From positions 558,001 to 622,000 of the forward strand of contig NZ_JABRWH010000001.1 in the NCBI RefSeq assembly GCF_013248975.1: DNA of 64,000 bases, given 5' to 3'. The notes under the pieces were generated by a model, which searched no databases, was not told the origin of the DNA, and worked only from the letters and a program-made list of their open reading frames with translations. Below, one piece after another: positions 40,835 through 49,236 of the stretch. The stretch's first letter is position 1. Each line of letters opens with the position of its first letter. Made by a program: the position numbers and the translations under genes. The DNA comes from Neobacillus endophyticus. GTDB lineage: Bacteria > Bacillota > Bacilli > Bacillales > Cytobacillaceae.

Positions 40835-41809
40835 TTATTTATGATAGGAGAAATGAACCGGTGCGATCGTCGAATCAATAGCTCTGCTTTCGTAGCCTTG
40901 TTTCGTTAAATAATCTAGAAGTTCAGGCAAATGGGCGAGTGTTTGTTTTTGTTCATGCATAAGAATAACAATCGGTCCATTATGATGGGACATTTTTGAA
41001 AGTTGTTGAATGACATTTGTTACATAACGTCCGTCTTTATAATACCAATCCTTACTATCAATATTCCAATCCCACATTAAGAAGCCATGATCATCAACGG
41101 CCTTCCGATCCTCTGGTGTCAAATAAGGGACACTTCCATATGGAGTACGAATTAGGAATGTTTGCACCCCTGTTATTTCCTGTAATGTCTTTTGGTCTTG
41201 AGACATTTCACCTATAACAGAATTAGGTGAAGCATAAAATTTGTGGACATCATGCGTAACCCCATGAAGGCCGACACCCTCACCATTTTGAACCATCAAC
41301 TTGGCGGATTCCGGATATTTTCTGAGATTTGGGTCCAGCATAAAAAATGTTGCTTTAAAATGATGTTTTTCCAACAGAGCGATAATGTCGCCCGAGAATG
41401 ATTCCGGTCCGTCATCGAATGTTAAATAAACCACTTTATCGTTACTGTTCGCAGGCTGCTGTGCCAATGTTTGATTTGCCAGCACCTGATTTGCAGGCTG
41501 CCCGCCAGTCGCCGATGTGTTTTCTACTCCATTTTGCATTCCGTTATTATTTTTCCAAACCATAGAGTTTTGCTGTTGATTCTGTGCCATCCCTTTTTCG
41601 AGCGGTATATGTTTATTATTTATAGTTGTTTCACCCGCTTGAAGATGGGACTCCGGTCCCTCTGCATATGCCACTTTTGGATGATTAGCAGATTCGCCAG
41701 ATGCTTTTTCCCGGATATAGTTCGTTACAAATATCCCAGCAACTACACATACAATGACACCAACAAAAATGAATGTTACTTTGGACCAACCACGTTTTAC
41801 CTTCCCCAT
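40835..41809 (-). CDS. Membrane-anchored polysaccharide deacetylase
   Basis: This NodB-homology deacetylase has 324 aa. One membrane anchor (about 9-28) is followed by an Asn/Gln-rich linker to about 122, then the catalytic domain. Active-site motifs are TFDDGPE (130-136), the metal histidines in HGVTH (182-186) and RTPYGS (221-226). It probably deacetylates peptidoglycan or another cell-surface glycan outside the cell. It is monocistronic. Confidence 0.9.
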   Translation of the reverse strand: MGKVKRGWSKVTFIFVGVIVCVVAGIFVTNYIREKASGESANHPKVAYAEGPESHLQAGETTINNKHIPLEKGMAQNQQQNSMVWKNNNGMQNGVENTSATGGQPANQVLANQTLAQQPANSNDKVVYLTFDDGPESFSGDIIALLEKHHFKATFFMLDPNLRKYPESAKLMVQNGEGVGLHGVTHDVHKFYASPNSVIGEMSQDQKTLQEITGVQTFLIRTPYGSVPYLTPEDRKAVDDHGFLMWDWNIDSKDWYYKDGRYVTNVIQQLSKMSHHNGPIVILMHEQKQTLAHLPELLDYLTKQGYESRAIDSTIAPVHFSYHK

Positions 41810-42382
41810 TTTTCCAAACCCTCTTTATCTATTTTTTCTTCCATCATTATAGACGAAATTCGCGTCAAATTGTTTCTATAAGTTTAAAAAAAATACATTT
41901 TTTACAATGAAATTAGTAGAAAATTGGACGAACAGGTCGAATTCCTGCTATTTCTCTATAAATTTATAATAACTGAAAGTGTTGTTAAAGAATAGAAATT
42001 AATAGGAAATATTAAAATGATAGACAGGCAATTTTTCACAAGGGCAGACATATATATTTTTTTACACTGCTCTATATGTAAATCGCACTAGTATACTTTC
42101 ACGTCGAAGGGTTATCGCTTCATGTGGTGCTAAAGCATTATTGATAGAATCGTACATTTTATAGAACACTACTTAAGCCCCCCGTTTTTGACATTTTCGC
42201 TTTTAATAGGTTCTTTTTACTGAACACACTCTTTTAAAAATAACAATATATAAAACAACAACAAAATCCACTAACAACTTTAAACAACAACCGACAAATT
42301 TCTTCAAATTTCTCTATTGAGAACATTTGATTCTTGTAGTATATTTCAATATATAGAACAATTTTTGATTGGAGAAAAATAA
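41810..42382. other. 573-bp AT-rich divergent intergenic region
   Basis: This gap separates the minus-strand deacetylase gene and the plus-strand DUF192 gene. Apart from the DUF192 promoter at 42317-42345 no gene, hairpin with T-tract or known RNA was recognised. The stretch 42240-42300 is rich in AACAAC repeats. Confidence 0.5.
42317..42345 (+). promoter_or_regulatory. Candidate sigma-A promoter of the DUF192 gene
   Basis: TTGAGA (42317-42322), a 17-nt spacer and TATATT (42340-42345), about 38 bp before the start codon. Confidence 0.7.
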
Positions 42383-42712
42383 ATGGAGCAATGCGTCAGA
42401 ACACTTCCCTACACTATTAACCTAGCGGATTCATTTGTAAAGAGGTTGAAAGGCCTGAAATTTCGTAAAGAACAATTGGTGGAAGAAGGGCTGTGGATCA
42501 TTCCATGCAAGTCTATACATATGTGCTTTATGCATTTCGCTATCGATGCCGTTTTTCTTAATAAAGAGGGGAGAATTATCAAAACAATTGAAGGCATTAA
42601 ACCATGGCGCTTTATTTTGCCTATTAAAAATGCTTACTCTGTTATCGAGCTTCCAGCCGGAACCATTTCAAAACTGGGTTTAAAAACTGGAGAAATGATA
42701 AATTTACAATAA
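42383..42712 (+). CDS. DUF192 family protein
   Basis: This DUF192 protein has 109 aa. Conserved features are the N-terminal RLKGLKFRKE segment, the IPCKSIHMCFMHFAIDAVFL core, and the C-terminal VIELPAGTISKLGLKTGE block. No signal peptide is present, unlike many Gram-negative homologues. The function is unknown. GGAGAAAAATAA precedes ATG. It has its own terminator and stands just before the arginine deiminase island. Confidence 0.87.
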   Translation: MEQCVRTLPYTINLADSFVKRLKGLKFRKEQLVEEGLWIIPCKSIHMCFMHFAIDAVFLNKEGRIIKTIEGIKPWRFILPIKNAYSVIELPAGTISKLGLKTGEMINLQ

Positions 42713-42722
42713 ATTCATCTTT

Positions 42723-42744
42723 AAAGAGGCAAATTGTCCTCTTT
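42723..42744 (+). terminator. Terminator of the DUF192 gene
   Basis: AAAGAGG, an 8-nt loop, CCTCTTT, then TTCTTTTTATC. Confidence 0.82.
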
Positions 42745-42864
42745 TTCTTTTTATCTAAAAGTTTGCAAATCATTTGAAATATGTTCACCGTTTGTTCATG
42801 TGAATTGCAATCCATTGGCAATATGATAAGAGTATGGAGAAAAAGATGAAAGCGAGTTCAGCAG

Positions 42865-43317
42865 ATGAACAGAGAAATGAGATTAGAGCTGATTTCCCAG
42901 ATGATCTCTGAGCAAGAGATTAAAACACAAGAAGAATTACAGCAACTGCTTTTGGCGCAAGGCTTGCATGTAACACAGGCTACCATCTCAAGAGACATCC
43001 ATACATTACAGCTTATCAAAGTACCCGGCAAAGACGGCAGTCTTAAATATTGTTTTCAAATGGATCGTAATCACCTCATTTCCGAGAAGCTGCGGCATAA
43101 ACTGCGGGATGCTCTTGTCAGTATGGAGGTAATCCAGTTATTTGTTGTTGTAAAAACTCTGCCAGGCCACGCCCATGCTTTTGGCGTGCTACTAGATTCC
43201 TTAGATCTGGAGGGAAAAGCCGGAACTTTATGCGGCAATGATACATGCCTGATTATTTGCCGGTCCATGGCACAGGCTGAGAACATCAAAAAACAACTGG
43301 ACTACTATAGTAAATAA
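42865..43317 (+). CDS. argR: ArgR-family arginine repressor/activator
   Basis: This ArgR/AhrC-family regulator has 150 aa. The N-terminal winged HTH contains VTQATISRDIHTLQLIK, where SRD is the DNA-contact motif. The C-terminal oligomerisation/arginine-binding domain has GTLCGNDTCLIICRS, matching the GTxxGxDT pattern. It is the first gene of the ADI island, so it is likely the arc-specific copy rather than the biosynthetic AhrC. The ribosome site (GCGAG) is weak. arcR follows 31 bp later. Confidence 0.92.
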   Translation: MNREMRLELISQMISEQEIKTQEELQQLLLAQGLHVTQATISRDIHTLQLIKVPGKDGSLKYCFQMDRNHLISEKLRHKLRDALVSMEVIQLFVVVKTLPGHAHAFGVLLDSLDLEGKAGTLCGNDTCLIICRSMAQAENIKKQLDYYSK

Positions 43318-43348
43318 TAAATCCTTTAAGAGAAAAGGAGAGAGCCTC

Positions 43349-44050
43349 ATGTATAGTGCAAATGCCATAAGCATGGATATTATAAATGATTTACACCAAT
43401 TTGATATTTTTAATCACATTACAGACAAAACCCTTAGGAAGTACCTTCCATACTTCTATTTTCGCAGCTACAAGAAGCATCAGTGCCTTTTTATGCAAGG
43501 AGATCCCCGTGACAAGATTTTCTTTTTACTTGATGGCTATGTCATGTACGAGCGGAGCAGCAAGGAGGGCAGCATGATGTATCTGGACTTCGTCAAAAGA
43601 AATCAAATGTTCCCTTATGTCGGATTATTTCAAGACACTGTGTATCAAGACACTGCTCTGGCAGTTACGGATGTTCACTTATATTTTATCGAAACACATA
43701 TTTTTGAAGAATGGATTAAAACGAATCCGAAGCAACTTCTTTCAATTATTAATAAGTTATCTGACATTCTCAATCTTCATCAGAAACGTGTCCAAAAGAT
43801 TATGGTCCCCAATGCCCAGGAACGAGTTATTCATACCCTGCAATTTTTGATGGAGGATCTTGGAGAAAAGAAGAAGGACGGGATTCAAATCCCCTGTCCG
43901 CTTACCGCTGCTAACATCGCGAAAATATCCGGCACAACGCGGGAAACAGTCAGCCATTTGATCAACCAATTAAAACGTGATGAAGTGATTTCCGTCGAAG
44001 CCAAGAAAATTCATTTTCATGACCCGGAATATTTTAAAGAAATTACGTAG
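43349..44050 (+). CDS. arcR: Crp/Fnr-family transcriptional regulator (ArcR-like)
   Basis: This Crp/Fnr regulator has 233 aa. The cyclic-nucleotide-binding-like domain (about 20-140) contains QGDPRDKIFFLLDGYV. The C-terminal HTH has TAANIAKISGTTRETVSHL. No N-terminal cysteine cluster is seen, so it is not an Fe-S FNR sensor. In B. licheniformis and Enterococcus an ArcR of this family activates arc genes; the same role is inferred here from position. It is cotranscribed with argR (31 bp apart). Confidence 0.87.
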   Translation: MYSANAISMDIINDLHQFDIFNHITDKTLRKYLPYFYFRSYKKHQCLFMQGDPRDKIFFLLDGYVMYERSSKEGSMMYLDFVKRNQMFPYVGLFQDTVYQDTALAVTDVHLYFIETHIFEEWIKTNPKQLLSIINKLSDILNLHQKRVQKIMVPNAQERVIHTLQFLMEDLGEKKKDGIQIPCPLTAANIAKISGTTRETVSHLINQLKRDEVISVEAKKIHFHDPEYFKEIT

Positions 44051-44149
44051 CAGCGAAAGGAATGGCAAATTTCGTTTAGGATTTTGTCCTTTTGAATATA
44101 TTTTTCAGAAAAATCAGTCAAAATATTTTATCTTCCTCCCTTTTGAATT

Positions 44150-44155
44150 TATAAT
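44150..44155 (+). promoter_or_regulatory. Candidate -10 element for the membrane protein gene
   Basis: A perfect TATAAT lies 30 bp before the GTG start at 44185. A poor -35 (TTTATC) sits 17 nt upstream, so an activator may be needed. Confidence 0.5.
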
Positions 44156-44184
44156 AGTAGTAAATAATTTCAAAAGAGAGAGGA

Positions 44185-44823
44185 GTGTGTCCAGCCATTA
44201 CAAAGGTTTCTTATCATATTGTTGGTCCTGTCATTTTTGTGCTAGGCCTACTTTTAGTTCTGAGACTGCCAAATATCGAGGGATTGCTGGGTAATTGTTT
44301 ATTCAATCTACCTGCAGGTGATGGAACCATTCTATTAAGAATTGCAGCTGCCATTATGCAAATGGCTGGAATTCTATTATTTTTAAAATGGTTTGATGAA
44401 CACGGAAAAGAAGAGCATGTCAAACTTTACAAAAAATATGAACCCCTCATCCTTATTTTTCTTATATTTCTTTCTCCGATCATTTTAAATGCTGCCATTG
44501 ATTCGACGGTAAAAGCGTATGTTTATGCCGGCAAAAGCGGCGGTGCCGCCGTTGAAATTATTGCAGGCAATCAGCCTTGCGGGATCGACAGACAAAAAGG
44601 ACTTGCGAAATGCTCCATCACTTTAAAAAACTACAACCATGTTTCACAAAAGGTAAATTTACAATTGACTTGGAAAAAACTTAGCAAAACCAATACAACC
44701 CCTGTTTACTTAATAAAAAGACAGGAAAAAACGGTGTACCTTCAGATTCCGCTTCCTTCTTCTGAACTGAAGCAGCTCGGCACAAAAGCAGAATCACAGC
44801 AGCCTGTTATCCTCATTCAATAG
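44185..44823 (+). CDS. Hypothetical membrane protein in the ADI island
   Basis: This protein of about 212 aa belongs to no family I recognise. Three hydrophobic segments occur near 12-30, 48-66 and 84-104. They are followed by an extracytoplasmic-looking C-terminal part of about 105 residues with two cysteines (QPCGIDRQKGLAKCSITL) spaced as a possible disulfide, and a beta-rich tail. The GTG start at 44185 overlaps the GAGAGAGGAG site; ATT at 44197 is better spaced, so the start is uncertain. A terminator follows, so it is transcribed separately from arcD1. Confidence 0.75.
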   Translation: MCPAITKVSYHIVGPVIFVLGLLLVLRLPNIEGLLGNCLFNLPAGDGTILLRIAAAIMQMAGILLFLKWFDEHGKEEHVKLYKKYEPLILIFLIFLSPIILNAAIDSTVKAYVYAGKSGGAAVEIIAGNQPCGIDRQKGLAKCSITLKNYNHVSQKVNLQLTWKKLSKTNTTPVYLIKRQEKTVYLQIPLPSSELKQLGTKAESQQPVILIQ

Positions 44824-44854
44824 CCCAAAGATGTTCATCCAAACATTCTTTGGG
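44824..44854 (+). terminator. Terminator of the hypothetical membrane protein gene
   Basis: CCCAAAGATGTT and AACATTCTTTGGG pair (one bulge), then TCATTTTTT, overlapping the stop codon region. Confidence 0.85.
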
Positions 44855-45030
44855 TCATTTTTTCCCCCTATTCTTTCAAGCATTTTCTTCTAACGCTATT
44901 CTTTTCCATTTAATTACCATTGATTTCGTTGAAAAATACTTATATGATACTTTTTGGATTTTTAATAAAAATCCGGTAAATTCTATTATTATACATAATT
45001 TAAAGTGTTTCACCTGGAAGGAAGATACGA

Positions 45031-46425
45031 ATGAACGAAAAAAAGCTTGGAATATTTGCATTAATTGCTTTAGTTATTGGCTCACAGATTGGCGGCGGAG
45101 GATTTAACGTGGCTACCGATATGGCAGCAAGTGCCAATGCCGGTTCCATATTAATTGGCTGGAGCATAACCGGTATCGGAATGTTTGCCCTTGTCTTCTC
45201 TTTTCAAAACTTAACGAACAAAAAGCCTGAATTAGACAGCGGAATTTACAGCTTCGCTAAAGCTGGGTTCGGCAGCTACCTGGGTTTCAGTTCTGCTTGG
45301 GGCTACTGGCTGTCTGTATGGCTAGGAAATATCGCTTTCTTAACATTACTATTCAGCTCATTAGGTTATTTTTTTCCGGTCTTTACCGGGGGAAATTTAG
45401 CCTCCATAATTGGTGCCTCCCTCTTGTTATGGATGATGATTTTTTTCATCTTACGGGGGGTTCAATCCGCAGCACTTGTTAATATCGTAGTAACAATCGC
45501 CAAATTAGTTCCGATTTTCCTTTTTATTATCATTGCGCTGTTTGCTTTTCATTTTAAAACTTTCACACACAACTTCTGGGGGAGCAGCGGTTTCCATTTT
45601 GGCGATGTGCTAAATCAAACAAAAAGCACGATGCTTGTATCACTATGGGTATTTACTGGTGTGGAAGGTGCAATTGTCCTATCAAGTCGGGCACGAAATA
45701 AAAAAGACGTCGGAAAAGCGACCGTCATTGGTTTATGTTCCACTTTAATTATTTATGTATTAATTTCCGTCTTGTCCCTTGGTGCCATGCCGCATGCTCA
45801 GCTTGCTGGTTTAAAAAGCCCATCAATGGCTTATGTACTAAAAAGCATTGTCGGCCCATGGGGGGCAGCTTTCATTACTCTCGGGTTAATGATTTCACTT
45901 TTAGGAGCTTTGCTGGGATGGACTTTGTTTGCGGCAGAGGTGCCTTATATTGCCGGGAAGGATGGCACTTTTCCAAAACTGTTTGCAAAACAGAATCAAA
46001 ATAACGTTCCTAGAAACTCATTGATTTTCACCGCCTTACTGATCCAAATTTTCCTGTTAACATTACTGGTATCTAAAAAACCATACAATTTTGCCTTTTC
46101 CATGGCCAGCTCGGCCATTTTGGTACCCTACTTATTCTCGGCGCTATATCAGGTAAAGTACAGTTATCAGCAAAAAGAAATCAAGCAAATGATCATTGGG
46201 ATGATCGCTTCCCTTTATAGCTTATGGATTTTATATGCCGCTGGAATAAGCTATCTGCTGCTTACAGCTGTTTTATATGCCCTGGGGATATTCGTTTTTA
46301 TTTTTGCCCAGAAGGAAAATAACCGAAAAACCTTTAAACCCTTTGAAATCATGTGGGCAAGTGCCATTTTCCTGGTCGCAATATTCTCCATCATCATGTT
46401 AGCTGCAGGTAAAATCACCATATAA
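45031..46425 (+). CDS. arcD: Arginine/ornithine antiporter ArcD1 (APC family)
   Basis: This APC-superfamily antiporter has 464 aa and about twelve membrane helices. The first helix carries GSQIGGGGFNVATDMA, typical of basic amino acid antiporters. It exchanges external arginine for internal ornithine without energy cost in the ADI pathway. It is highly similar along its whole length to the second copy at 49237. GGAAGGAAG precedes ATG. It has its own terminator, so it is not in the same transcript as arcA, unless readthrough occurs. Confidence 0.92.
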   Translation: MNEKKLGIFALIALVIGSQIGGGGFNVATDMAASANAGSILIGWSITGIGMFALVFSFQNLTNKKPELDSGIYSFAKAGFGSYLGFSSAWGYWLSVWLGNIAFLTLLFSSLGYFFPVFTGGNLASIIGASLLLWMMIFFILRGVQSAALVNIVVTIAKLVPIFLFIIIALFAFHFKTFTHNFWGSSGFHFGDVLNQTKSTMLVSLWVFTGVEGAIVLSSRARNKKDVGKATVIGLCSTLIIYVLISVLSLGAMPHAQLAGLKSPSMAYVLKSIVGPWGAAFITLGLMISLLGALLGWTLFAAEVPYIAGKDGTFPKLFAKQNQNNVPRNSLIFTALLIQIFLLTLLVSKKPYNFAFSMASSAILVPYLFSALYQVKYSYQQKEIKQMIIGMIASLYSLWILYAAGISYLLLTAVLYALGIFVFIFAQKENNRKTFKPFEIMWASAIFLVAIFSIIMLAAGKITI

Positions 46426-46521
46426 AGAAAACTCGCTGACTGGCGAGCCCGACAGGGCGAAGACAGTGGCGTAGTTGCCCTTATTTATGCCTGATAGGAA
46501 AGTAATACTTTCCTATCGGAT
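46425..46521 (+). repeat. Structured intergenic repeat, copy B
   Basis: It begins right at the arcD1 stop: GAAAACTCGCTGACTGGCGAG, shortened here to AACTCGCTGACTGGCGAG, where CTCGCT/GGCGAG can pair with a wobble. AGACAGTGGCGTAGTT and the hairpin TAGGAAAGTAATACTTTCCTA follow in order. The right end (CGGAT) abuts AAAAA of the arcD1 terminator. Confidence 0.78.
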
Positions 46522-46522
46522 A

Positions 46523-46556
46523 AAAAGAAGACTGGCCATGAGGTCAGTCTTCTTTT
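46523..46556 (+). terminator. Terminator of arcD1
   Basis: AAAAGAAGACTG and CAGTCTTCTTTT form a 12-bp stem with 10-nt loop, followed by TATCTATAAATTTTC. The A-tract on the left arm also makes it a minus-strand terminator. Confidence 0.88.
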
Positions 46557-46659
46557 TATCTATAAATTTTCTTAATTTTAGAACTTTAACTGTGAATTAA
46601 ATGTGACATTCAGTCATTATTCATGCATGTCAATTCGAAAATGCCAAATCCTGCTCTTC

Positions 46660-46677
46660 TTTACATAAATATGCATC
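46660..46677. promoter_or_regulatory. Candidate ARG box upstream of arcA
   Basis: TTTACATAAATATGCATC matches the ArgR consensus TNTGNATWWWWATNCANA at most fixed positions. It lies about 135 bp before arcA. ArgR/AhrC boxes at this distance are seen at activated arginine-catabolic promoters. Confidence 0.45.
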
Positions 46678-46811
46678 CATCTTTATAGCTTTGACAAAAT
46701 TACGTAATGACATTCACAATCTCACTGTAATAACGCTTACGAAATAAATCGCTTTCATCACTTAAACTAAAAGTGTAGCAAGGAAAGATCATAAAAAGGA
46801 GGAAGAAAAAC

Positions 46812-48098
46812 ATGAGTATTGTGGCTGAACGTAATTCCGAATCGGGAACTCAAAATAAATTGATGCATCCCATCCATGTTACTTCAGAAATTGGTACTTT
46901 GAGAACCGTTTTACTAAAGCGTCCTGGTAAAGAGGTTGAAAATTTGGTGCCGGAATATCTGCAGCGCTTATTATTCGATGATATTCCTTACTTACCGGTG
47001 ATTCAAAGAGAACATGATTATTTTGCCGAAACATTAAAAAACAGAGGCATAGAAGTCCTATACCTCGAAAAATTAGCTTCTGAAACATTAAGTAATCCAG
47101 AACTAAAAAAACAATTTGTTGATGATATTTTAAGAGAAAGTCAAGCCAATGTCAATGGTGCCGCTAAAGTTTTAAGAGAATACTTACTGTCGTTCTCTTC
47201 TGCAGAAATGATAGACAAAATCATGAGCGGTGTACTGAAAAGAGAGATAGAAGAAAGCAAAAAAACACATTTATATGAATTTATGGATGATCATTATCCT
47301 TTTTACCTGGATCCAATGCCTAACCTTTATTTCACACGTGATCCGGCAGCAAGTATTGGCAACGGCTTATCGATTAACAGAATGCGCGAACCAGCCCGCC
47401 GCCGCGAGTCCTTATTTATGCAATATATCATCCATTATCACCCACGGTTTGCCGGCCATGATGTACCAATTTGGCTTGATCGTGATTATGATTTCCCAAT
47501 CGAAGGCGGAGATGAACTCATTTTAAGTGATGAAGTAATCGCCATTGGCGTTTCTGCCCGTACTTCAGCAAGAGCAATTGAAAGATTGGCATTGAATTTA
47601 TTCAAACGAAACAGCAACTTTAAAAAGGTAATGGCTGTTGAAATTCCTAAATGCCGCGCCTTTATGCATCTGGATACAGTATTTACCATGGTAGACCATG
47701 ATAAATTTACGATTCACCCTGCCATTCAAGGTCCACAAGGAGATATGAATGTATACATCCTTGAAAAAGGGGATGATGAAAATCACGTGAATATTTCTCA
47801 CCGCTCCAACCTTCAAGAAGCATTAAAAGAAGCTCTTGGATTAAGTGAACTTGTACTAATTCCTTGCGGCGGCGGTGATGAAATTGCTTCTTCCCGTGAG
47901 CAATGGAATGATGGCTCCAATACATTGGCTATTGCTCCAGGCGTCGTGGTCACATATGACCGAAACTATATTTCTAATGAACTATTGCGCCAGCACGGCA
48001 TTGAGGTAGTAGAAATCTTAAGCTCGGAATTATCCCGCGGCCGTGGGGGTCCACGCTGCATGAGCATGCCGATCGTTCGTGAAGATTTAAGAAAATAG
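46812..48098 (+). CDS. arcA: Arginine deiminase ArcA
   Basis: ArcA, 428 aa, hydrolyses arginine to citrulline and ammonia, the first ADI step. Catalytic features are FTRDPAA (Asp), the EGGDEL block with Glu, HLDTVFTM with the catalytic His, and the nucleophilic Cys in [11 protein letters not shown] near the C-terminus. It begins with AAAAAGGAGG 11 nt upstream of ATG. It heads the arcA-arcB-arcD2-arcC gene run. Confidence 0.97.
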   Translation: MSIVAERNSESGTQNKLMHPIHVTSEIGTLRTVLLKRPGKEVENLVPEYLQRLLFDDIPYLPVIQREHDYFAETLKNRGIEVLYLEKLASETLSNPELKKQFVDDILRESQANVNGAAKVLREYLLSFSSAEMIDKIMSGVLKREIEESKKTHLYEFMDDHYPFYLDPMPNLYFTRDPAASIGNGLSINRMREPARRRESLFMQYIIHYHPRFAGHDVPIWLDRDYDFPIEGGDELILSDEVIAIGVSARTSARAIERLALNLFKRNSNFKKVMAVEIPKCRAFMHLDTVFTMVDHDKFTIHPAIQGPQGDMNVYILEKGDDENHVNISHRSNLQEALKEALGLSELVLIPCGGGDEIASSREQWNDGSNTLAIAPGVVVTYDRNYISNELLRQHGIEVVEILSSELSRGRGGPRCMSMPIVREDLRK

Positions 48099-48147
48099 AC
48101 CGATAGATAACGAATTTAACAAAAAATGATTAAAGGAGAGATTCGAA

Positions 48148-49158
48148 ATGTTAGCAACTACACCAAAATTACAAGGCAAAAGCTTTTTATGTGAAAAAGA
48201 TTTTACGAAAGAAGAATTCCTCTATTTCATTGAATTGGCCATGAAATTAAAAGATGAGAAAAAACATGGCGTACCGCACCGCCATTTAGAAGGGAAAAAT
48301 ATTGCCCTTCTTTTTGAAAAACCATCAACCCGTACTCGTTGTGCATTTACAGTGGCTTGCATCGATCTTGGAGCACATCCTGAGTATTTAGGAAAAGATG
48401 ACATCCAACTAGGTAAAAAAGAATCAATTGAAGATACGGCAAAAGTCTTAGGCCGCATGTTTGACGGAATTGAATTCCGCGGTTTTGAACACAAAAAAGT
48501 GGAAATGCTCGCAGAACATTCAGGTGTACCGGTTTGGAACGGATTAACAGATCAATGGCACCCAACACAAACATTAGCAGACTTTTTAACTGTCAAAGAA
48601 CATTTCGGCCGTCTTGAAGGAATTAAATTTGTTTACGTTGGTGACGGACGAAACAATGTGGCAAACAGCTTGCTAGTTGGAGGTGCTCTTGTTGGCATGG
48701 ACGTTCGCATTTGTTCACCAGAGTCACTCTTCCCTGCTGAGGAAATCGTTGAATTGGCAAAAGACCTTGCAGCAAAATCCGGCGGCAAAGTAACCATTAC
48801 GGCCAATGTTGATGAAGGTGTTGCCGGTGCAGATGTCATTTATACAGATGTATGGGTATCCATGGGTGAAGAAGATAAATTTGCTGAAAGAATCGCACTT
48901 CTTTCTCCATACCAAGTAAACATGGAAATGGTTAAGAAAACAGGTAATGAGAATATGATTTTCCTTCACTGTCTTCCTGCTTTCCATGACCTTGAAACAA
49001 CATACGGAAAAGATAGCTATACGAAACACGGTCTTTCAGAAATGGAAGTTACAGATGAAGTGTTCCGCAGCAAACATTCCAAAGTATTTGATCAGGCTGA
49101 GAACAGGATGCACACTATCAAAGCTGTTATGACAGCAACTCTTGGCAACCTGGAATAG
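48148..49158 (+). CDS. arcB: Catabolic ornithine carbamoyltransferase ArcB
   Basis: This 336-aa ornithine carbamoyltransferase cleaves citrulline phosphorolytically to ornithine and carbamoyl phosphate in this context. The phosphate-binding motif is [11 protein letters not shown] (about 52-62) and the ornithine/Cys motif is [10 protein letters not shown] (about 271). The position between arcA and arcD2/arcC identifies it as the catabolic enzyme rather than biosynthetic ArgF. AAAGGAGAG precedes ATG. Confidence 0.96.
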   Translation: MLATTPKLQGKSFLCEKDFTKEEFLYFIELAMKLKDEKKHGVPHRHLEGKNIALLFEKPSTRTRCAFTVACIDLGAHPEYLGKDDIQLGKKESIEDTAKVLGRMFDGIEFRGFEHKKVEMLAEHSGVPVWNGLTDQWHPTQTLADFLTVKEHFGRLEGIKFVYVGDGRNNVANSLLVGGALVGMDVRICSPESLFPAEEIVELAKDLAAKSGGKVTITANVDEGVAGADVIYTDVWVSMGEEDKFAERIALLSPYQVNMEMVKKTGNENMIFLHCLPAFHDLETTYGKDSYTKHGLSEMEVTDEVFRSKHSKVFDQAENRMHTIKAVMTATLGNLE

Positions 49159-49172
49159 CAGTCTGACTTGCA

Positions 49173-49199
49173 GGAGAAAGGAGCTTTTCTCCCTTCTCC
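49173..49199 (+). terminator. Internal terminator/attenuator between arcB and arcD2
   Basis: GGAGAA-A-GGAG and CTCC-C-TTCTCC pair with one mismatch, followed by TTCTTTTTTCC. It begins 15 bp after the arcB stop and would lower arcD2-arcC expression relative to arcA-arcB. Confidence 0.75.
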
Positions 49200-49236
49200 T
49201 TCTTTTTTCCAATAAAAGTTTGAGGAGTGGAGAAAA

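Noticed and set aside
46724-46740. Possible cre site (TAACGCTTAC) upstream of arcA
   Set aside because: Three or more mismatches to the fixed positions of the CcpA consensus; not strong enough to list.
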